Shown piece after piece: positions 58,333-64,000 of a DNA stretch of 64,000 nucleotides (positions within the stretch are counted from its first letter, which is position 1; every line of letters starts with the position of its first letter). A model generated the notes under the pieces. It was not told the origin of the DNA, ran no database searches, and was given only the letters and a program-made list of their open reading frames with translations. Origin of the DNA: Inia geoffrensis (taxonomy: Eukaryota > Chordata > Mammalia > Artiodactyla > Iniidae); NCBI GenBank assembly GCA_036417435.1, contig CM070901.1, positions 163,700,044 through 163,764,043 of the forward strand, given 5' to 3'. A program made the translations under genes and the position numbers.

Positions 58333-58348
58333 CAAATGGATCTTCCAT
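58333..58348 (-). CDS. PHACTR4: PHACTR4 first coding exon, isoform starting MEDPF
   Basis: On the minus strand a pyrimidine-rich acceptor (TTTCTCTTTTTAG) ends at 58387. The exon runs 58386 to 58333 and is followed by the donor GTGAGT. The ATG at 58348-58346 has G at -3 and G at +4, a good initiation context. Codons read M-E-D-P-F and leave one G, a phase-1 donor that joins exon 10740-10910 to give MEDPF-EEAGQPT. This agrees with the known N-terminus of the 702-residue human isoform. The 38 noncoding bases upstream in the exon hold no in-frame stop, so a longer N-terminus from an earlier exon cannot be excluded from this window. The upstream 5'UTR exon and promoter are beyond the right edge. 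Confidence 0.9.
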
Positions 58349-58386
58349 GCCACTATTAACCAGTTTAGGGAGGTGGTATATAGTTT

Positions 58387-59100
58387 CTAAAAAGAGAAAA
58401 AAGTAAATGATATACTTAAAACATAAAATCCATCACCTTTTATATTTCTTAAAAAATAAACCCAATTCAGTAACACTGATTACAGTTTAAAACTAGAACA
58501 TTATAGAAATGTACAACTTATTAAGTGAGAACATTGCCAACTGGGATTTATTTTAAGGGGGTTGAGGTACAGATATAAGTTCCCTTTCCAATCTCCATCT
58601 TGAATTTACAGGAGTGTAAGGAAAAAAGCAAATTAAAAAAAGTTTTTTTTTATTTTTTAGGGAGGGGGGACAAAGGGAAAAAGGGATGGGTGGGGAAGGG
58701 GAGAGGGAAGAAGGGAGGGAAGGAGAGAGAGCAGCAAAAAGCCAAATTTTTATGCAAAAAAACCACCAAACAAATAAAACTCACAAAACTCACATAAACA
58801 TCTGGGAAAGCATATGAGGATATCATAGAATGAAGGAATTGGTTTTGCCTGAGGAACGTAGAAAGTAGTTCAGTAAGTTAAGAATGTTCAAGTATTAAAA
58901 TAAAACAAAAAAATTTTGAAAAAAGTTGAGTAAGTATAGATATTCAACCTCCCTCACCCTTAATCAAAACAAGGATCGAATCTGCCCAATCTTGCTTTTT
59001 TATCTCTTTCATAGTTTTGATCCCAAGGGCACTCCTTAGTTAACAATTTGCATACTAAACTCCAATTCAGAGCCTGCTTTTCAGAGAATATAACCTACTA
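58387..59100. other. intron upstream of the MEDPF exon, with a purine-rich tract
   Basis: 58655-58740 is almost pure G/A on the plus strand (GGGAGGGGGGACAAAGGG and similar). No exon or repeat is recognised in the rest. Confidence 0.5.
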
Positions 59101-59329
59101 ACAGTTGGGGGTGGCAGTGATCTGAGAAAATTAGGACTGTGAAGGGGTTTTGGAGTTGAATCGCTCACAGACTAGATGGCACTGAGGGTCCCACTGGTGG
59201 TGGTAGGTAACCAGATAATCCCTGGCACAAGGTGCTGGTACAATTCTTAAACTTTCACTAGTGGTGAATAATGATCTATCTATGGACAGAATGATCTAGT
59301 TGATTGGCTTGATGAGGCACTTGAAGAGT

Positions 59330-59450
59330 AAGGGGGAAATAACTATAATGACAATGGAATTGAACGGCTATTACTAAACTTAACTGATGCTCTAGAAGAA
59401 GATAACAAAAAGCTAAGAGTGATTAACAGTCAACTGAAAGTCAAATATGG
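59330..59450 (+). pseudogene. possible gag coiled-coil remnant of the ERV
   Basis: A short readable stretch (NDNGIERLLLNLTDALEEDN) is Leu/Glu/Asp-rich and helical-looking, in the position expected for gag. No gag-specific motif was found, so the call is tentative. It is cut by the SINE at 59450. Confidence 0.35.
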
Positions 59451-59596
59451 GGAATTCCCTGGCAGTCCAGCGGTCAGGACTCCATGCTTTCACTGGCAAG
59501 GGCCGGGGTTCAATCCCTGGTTGGGAACTAAAATCCCACAAGCCTTGTGGCGCAGCCTAAATAAATAAGTAAGAATCAATCAGTAATTAAAAAAAA
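59450..59596 (+). repeat. old CHR-related SINE inside the ERV
   Basis: GGAATTCCCTGGCAGTCCAG head. GAAAGTCAAATATG lies at 59436-59449 and 59597-59610. Confidence 0.88.
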
Positions 59597-61021
59597 GAAA
59601 GTCAAATATGAACACCCCAGGGCCTCCTGGTAATTTATAAAGAGGCTCTTTTCTGTGGCAGCAGGAGGAGAGAAAAAGCTGGAGACCAGGCCCAAGAGTT
59701 AATCAACAGAGTAGCCGAGCACCAAGGAAGGTTAACTCTCAGCCAAGGGAGGTATGCTATGCCACGTCAGGTCCCTGACTGGGAAAGAATGAGACCCTAA
59801 TACATGAGATGGAGACAACTGAGTTGATGCCCCTCCAATATCTTGAATGTGATAGTGCCCTTGAAACTGCGAAAGTGGCCCACCATCTCTGAAAGAGCTA
59901 GCACTCTTCCCATGCTTGAAGATAATGCAGAGGCCTCCCCACCCTGCTCAGTAAACAATGTCCCCTCAGGATCTGCCACCTCCATGCCTCCTAACTTGTA
60001 GTAGGTCAGGGCATAACCCAGCCCAGATATTTTGTGCCTGATAAGGTCACAAAGGAATTATAACCCAGCGGTGATGACAGGACCCTAAAACAAAGGAGAC
60101 CAGGCCATGGTACTTAATGATTGAAGCCAGATGGAGACACTTACTATAAAGATCAGCAAAGTCAGAGTGGCAGTCAAAGGAATCCGACTCACAGATTTGT
60201 AGAGATAGTTAATAAAGCATGGTGTATTTATGAAGCAAAATAGACAAGCAGCTAATAAGGGCACTTCTCTATCTGTAACATCAAAAGAAATCAGGGATGG
60301 AAGATCTGGATGCTGAGGTCAGTCCCCTCAATAAAAAAATATCAGAATCCATGCCCAGTGTCTGAACCTGAGCCAGTTTCAGATCCTGACCCCTTTGACT
60401 GAAGGAGGCCAGGTACCTAAGAGAAAAGAACCTGCAACACCAAAGCAAGTATAACAATTCCCTGAGAAACCTATGGCCTAAGAGACCCATATACTATAGG
60501 TCTTATGGGCTCCATACTCAGAAGGTCCCTGCACTTGGAAGTTTAATGCTCTGCAGTCACTGTCTTAAAATTCTTAATAATTTTATCTATGAATTTCTGC
60601 TCCATAAGTGAAATCTGAGGGGGAAAATGAAGCATGTGCTGGAGGCTTGAAGCCTCAGCTCACACACAGTCCACCTCTTCCTGTCTTCCCAGGAGCAGCC
60701 TCTTGGCCACTCCCTCAGGTCCCACCTGGCCATCCTTTCCCTGCCTGGGCTAGGAGTGCCACGTACTTTTGGTGGGCAATTTCTCTCGCCCACTCTCAAT
60801 CCAGGTGTATTCAGCATGCAAATTAGGTAGCTCTGTCTACGGTCATTTACTCAGGTAACTGTAAACTGCGTAAATGGGAATGCTAACATTTTAAGGACGG
60901 GTTGACATTGACACCTGGAGTCTGGAAGTATAATCATGGACTTATGAGGACCAGGAAATAAACTGAGCCCTGGCCAAGATCCAGTTCACGATGGGCCCAC
61001 TGGGTGTGTGAACCATCCTGG

Positions 61022-61690
61022 TGGTCACTTCCCTGGACCCTGAATGTATAATTGAAATAGACATACCTGGAAGTTAGTGAGTCCTTGGCCTATGGGATAG
61101 GAGTTATACTGGGGAAGGCCAAGTGGAAGGAAGCTTCTACAGGTGGGTGCCCCATCCCACCTTCCAAGATAATAAACACGAAAGAAAACAATATTGTATT
61201 CTGGGGGCAAGGGAGGGGAGATGGCAGAAATTAGTGCTACACCCCCAGAGGATGCAGGGTTTACCAGTGTGGTCCCAGCAGAAACCAGATAAATCCTGGA
61301 GGAAGGTAGATTACCACAAACTCAATCTAATAGTAGCCACAACTGCAGCTGCCATGCCAGATGTGGTATCTTTGCTAGAGCCAATTAACATAGCCCCAGG
61401 AGCATAGTACACAGTCAAAGATCGAAGGAATAAGTTCTTTTTCTCTTATCCCTTCAAGAAAGTAGGATCAGAAACAATTCACATTCACATGGAATGGATT
61501 ATAGCATACTTTTATAGGACCATGTCAATTTTGCCACTGTCTCATGTAATATAGTCCTATGATAATATAGACTTCTTGCACAATATCACACTGACCTACT
61601 ATATTAATAACATCATGCTAATTGGGCCAGATGAACAGGAGGTGGATAGCACACTGAAGGCCTTGACAGAACACATGGACTCCAGAGGGT
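61022..61690 (+). pseudogene. ERV-L reverse transcriptase remnant
   Basis: A piece reading VVTSLDPECIIEIDIPGS (about 61022-61075) fits the protease/RT junction. QQKPDKSWRKVDYHKLNLIV and PDVVSLLEPIN (61275-61395) are the RT region before motif A. A stop (TAG at 61405-61407) follows. Motif C reads YYINNIMLIGP at about 61597-61629, with Asn-Asn where active enzymes have Asp-Asp. The catalytic Asp of motif A is not readable. The enzyme is dead as read. Confidence 0.75.
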
Positions 61691-62384
61691 GAAAGATAAA
61701 TGCTACAGAGATTCAGGCATCCATTCATCAGTAAAATTTTTATAGGCCCAGTAGTCAGGGGCTTGATAAAACATGCCATTTAAGTAAAGGCATCCAAGTA
61801 GCCAACTGCATCTTGCGCCTCCCACCATTAAGAGGGAAGCATGACACCCAAGAATACTGCTCTGGCTTTTATATCAGGTGACACAAAAAGTTACCAGTTT
61901 CCAGAACAGTAAAGGACTCTGCAGGTCTGGATGGTGAGGCAAACAATCTGGCAAATGCTATGGTATTATGGCAAAGCCCCAGTGGGAGGATCACTATGCA
62001 GACGCCTGGGATCTGGAGCAAGGCCATTCCATTTTCAGCGGAAAATTGTATGCCTTTTGCAAAACAACTCCTGGCATGTTACTGGGTCCTAGCAGATATA
62101 GAACACCTGATGATGTGACACCAAGTGACCATTTATCCAGAATCACCCACCATGACCTAGGTTCTATGAGACATACCAAGTCATGGGGTTGGGTGGACCC
62201 AGCAATAATTCAGCATTAAGATGAAGGTGATACATCCAGTATCTAGCACAAGTAGGACCAGAAGTCACGAGCACGAGCAGATAGTCCAAACCCTCATATC
62301 ATCTACCATTGTTGCAAAGTGCCCCTTCATTAGCATATACCTTTGGCCATACTGGGGGGCCCTCACAGCCAGCTGACAAAGGAA

Positions 62385-62520
62385 AAACCCTCACCTTCTT
62401 CACAGATGGCTGTAACTGGGTCCAAGTCAAAAATGGACAGTGGTTGCACTACAGCCTCACTCGGGAGTGGCACTGAAGGACAGTGCCCAATGGGCAGAGC
62501 TTTAGGCAGACTGTCTACTT
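62385..62520 (+). pseudogene. ERV-L RNase H remnant
   Basis: TFFTDGCNWVQVKNGQW (about 62392-62440) carries the first RNase H aspartate in its FTDG motif. SAQWAEL (62482-62502) carries the conserved Glu and is followed at once by TAG. Both catalytic motifs survive locally, but a stop after EWH at 62474-62476 separates them. Confidence 0.7.
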
Positions 62521-62799
62521 TGTGCAGACAAAGAATTGGTTTGAGGTTAAAACATATGTGGACTCACAGGTAAATGTCCTGAGGTGCTGGTCAGGGGGCA
62601 TAAAAGGAGAACGATTAGAAAATTAGGGGGAAAAAAAAGAAAATTAGGGGAAGGAGGTCTTAAGGTAGAGGCACGTGGGAGGATACAAGAATAGACACAT
62701 TTGAAGATCTTCATATCACACGTTAACAGTCATCAGAGAACATCTACCATGAAAAAAGCACAAAACAACCAAGCAAAGAATGACTCCACCAGTTTACAT

Positions 62800-63570
62800 C
62801 AGCCATCTTTTGTCATGGCCTCCCCAGTGCCAGAAAAATGAGCACCTGAAAGAAGGTGGTCATGTGGCAGAGATATACTCTATGCATAGACAACAGTATG
62901 AAGTCCTACTTACCAAGTATTCTCTAGCTACTGATGCCACCAAGAGCCCGAATGGCCAGCAACAGAGACAAACACAAAGCTTCCAGTATGACATCTTTCA
63001 AGGAAACCAACCAGCCTTTGGATGGCAAGTTGACTGTATTTGGCCCCTTCCACCCTGAAAAGGTGAACAATTTATTCTGAAAGAAACAGGGGGACTTCCC
63101 TGGTGGTCCAGCTGTTAAGGCTCCATGCTCCCAATGCAGATGGCCCGGGTTTGATCCCTGGTCAGGGAACTAGATCCCTCATGCTGCAACAAAGATCCTG
63201 CAGGCTGTAACTAAGACCTGGAGCAGCCAAATAAATAAATTAATTAAAAAAAAAAAAAGAAAGAAATAGGGACATATTCTGGCTGTACATTTGCCTTTCC
63301 TGCCCTCAGGGCTGCAGTGAACAGTACATGAGAGTTAAGGAAATGTTTAATCTACCAGTAAGCATCATCCTACATAACATCATTTCATGACAAGGGACCC
63401 ACTCTGTAGTAAAGCAAGTGCAAGAGAGGGCCCAGGACCATGGGATCTACTGGTGGTATATACACAACAACATCTAGAAGCTGCTAACTTAAAAGAGCAC
63501 TGGAATGGCCTGATGAAGGCACAGCTGAAGCACCAACTCAATGACGTATTTTATGACAAAAGGGTGCCAT
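62800..63570 (+). pseudogene. ERV-L integrase remnant, split by a SINE
   Basis: The zinc-binding region reads GGHVAEIYSMHRQQYEVLLT, with its cysteine pair apparently lost (KSPNGQQQRQ). WQVDCIWPLPP (about 63026-63057) keeps the first Asp of the DDE triad and runs into a stop. The SINE at 63092-63257 follows. After it, HDKGPT near 63390 and HLEAANLKEHWNGLMK (63466-63513) match the surroundings of the second Asp and the Glu. Confidence 0.72.
63092..63257 (+). repeat. CHR-related SINE inside the ERV integrase
   Basis: GGACTTCCCTGGTGGTCCAG head, GGTTTGATCCCTGGTCAGG, (AAAT)n and A-rich tail. GAAAGAAACAGGG and GAAAGAAATAGGG flank it. Confidence 0.88.
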
Positions 63571-63764
63571 CTTCCAGGGTGCAATATATACACCAAATCA
63601 AAGACCTTTATATGCTAGTGGTCTTCAAAACAGGAAAAATGCATGGATGTGAGAAATGGGGCAGGGGAGGGATGGGTAGAAATAGGATACCCTGTTTATT
63701 ATCAATCCCAAAGACCCACCTGGGGAATTTTTGCTTCCTATCTCTGCAACTCTGGGTTCTGCAG

Positions 63765-63960
63765 AGTTAAAGATCTTGGTCACCAAAAAAGGAACACTTC
63801 CACAGGAGACAAGAGTCCCAAGAGGCTATAAGCTACAGCTGTCACCTGGGCATTGTGAAGTTCTCGTATCCAGGGATCATCAGGCAAGAAGAGGAACTAT
63901 CATCTTGGTAGGGGTAACTAATCCTCATTATCAGAAAGAGGGTTGCTATTCCACACCACA
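63765..63960 (+). pseudogene. dUTPase-like domain at the end of ERV-L pol
   Basis: KILVTKKGTLPQETRVPRGY, LQLSPGHCEVLVSRDH and GTIILVGVTNPHYQKEG follow dUTPase motifs in order. The motif-3 pattern GVID-x-DY-x-GE appears as GVTNPHYQKE, so the catalytic Asp is Asn here, and the Ser of motif 2 is also gone. A frame change relative to the integrase piece is needed to reach it. Confidence 0.72.
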
Positions 63961-64000
63961 ATGAAAATATATTTAAAATTCAGATGATCCACTTTGGTGC

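Larger units (their letters stand above)
1..58386 (-). other. PHACTR4: PHACTR4 gene, 5' part (introns plus six exons)
   Basis: This is the span of the PHACTR4 transcription unit seen here, cut at the left edge of the window. Assignment rests on six exons whose translations match my memory of mammalian PHACTR4 almost residue for residue, in order and with compatible splice phases. The protein binds G-actin through RPEL repeats and protein phosphatase 1 through its C-terminus, and links PP1 to cofilin and actin control; in mouse it is needed for neural tube and optic fissure closure. About 276 codons of a roughly 700-codon protein are present; the later exons, with the C-terminal RPEL repeats and the PP1 site, are outside. 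The true 5' end also lies outside, because the 58333-58386 exon has a splice acceptor in front of it. Confidence 0.93.
59100..63970 (+). mobile_element. ERV-L-type endogenous retrovirus, internal region, decayed
   Basis: Order on the plus strand: possible gag-like coding, protease/RT junction (about 61022), reverse transcriptase (61240-61640), RNase H (62395-62503), integrase (62800-63560) and a dUTPase-like domain (63765-63960). A dUTPase placed after the integrase is the hallmark of ERV-L. All domains are broken by stops and frameshifts and by old SINEs at 59450-59596 and 63092-63257. No LTR is seen: the left boundary is uncertain and the 3' LTR would lie beyond the window. It sits in a PHACTR4 intron, antisense to the gene. 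Confidence 0.8.

Noticed and set aside
58600..58797. Lys/Gly-rich open frame
   Set aside because: It is a translation of a purine-only simple-sequence tract with no homology.

Overview
The window is nuclear DNA from a cetacean (whale or dolphin). About 50 tRNA-derived SINEs of the CHR type are scattered through it. They carry a recognisable tRNA-like head (box A and a GGTTCG box B) and fall into a short young group and a longer older group, which is the pattern of cetacean genomes. No BovB LINE was seen, which argues against a ruminant. The remaining repeats are ordinary mammalian ones: L1, L2, MIR, hAT/Charlie, mariner and ERV-L.

The only host gene I can support is PHACTR4 (phosphatase and actin regulator 4), on the minus strand and cut by the left edge. 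Reading 5' to 3' (right to left) the window holds: a small exon with the start codon of the isoform beginning MEDPF (58333-58386); a second, alternative first coding exon beginning MGQADISRPVNPDGV (27812-27857) with a somewhat CpG-enriched region upstream of it; and four shared coding exons at 10740-10910, 10021-10101, 3787-3951 and 2674-3069. Every donor is in phase 1, so either first exon joins the shared exons in frame. These exons encode about 276 residues: a conserved basic N-terminal block, the first RPEL actin-binding repeat and a Pro/Ser/Thr-rich linker. The C-terminal RPEL repeats and the PP1-binding end must lie beyond position 1.

The rest is intron filled with mobile elements. 1-13000: introns around the shared exons, with SINEs lying very close to two splice donors. 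13000-21000: a SINE stack, a long pyrimidine tract and a 5'-truncated L1 of about 5 kb with two SINEs inside it and a clear target-site duplication. 21000-36900: sparser intron with the alternative first exon. 36900-49600: L1 fragments of several ages and nested SINEs. 50800-58300: SINE-rich, with a decayed hAT transposase near 53440-54350. 59100-64000: the internal part of an ancient ERV-L-type provirus on the plus strand, antisense to PHACTR4, with decayed reverse transcriptase, RNase H, integrase and a dUTPase-like tail.

I found no previously undescribed coding system. The most useful observations are the two alternative PHACTR4 starts, the SINEs next to splice donors, a target site used twice by successive SINE insertions, and the decayed ERV-L and hAT genes.
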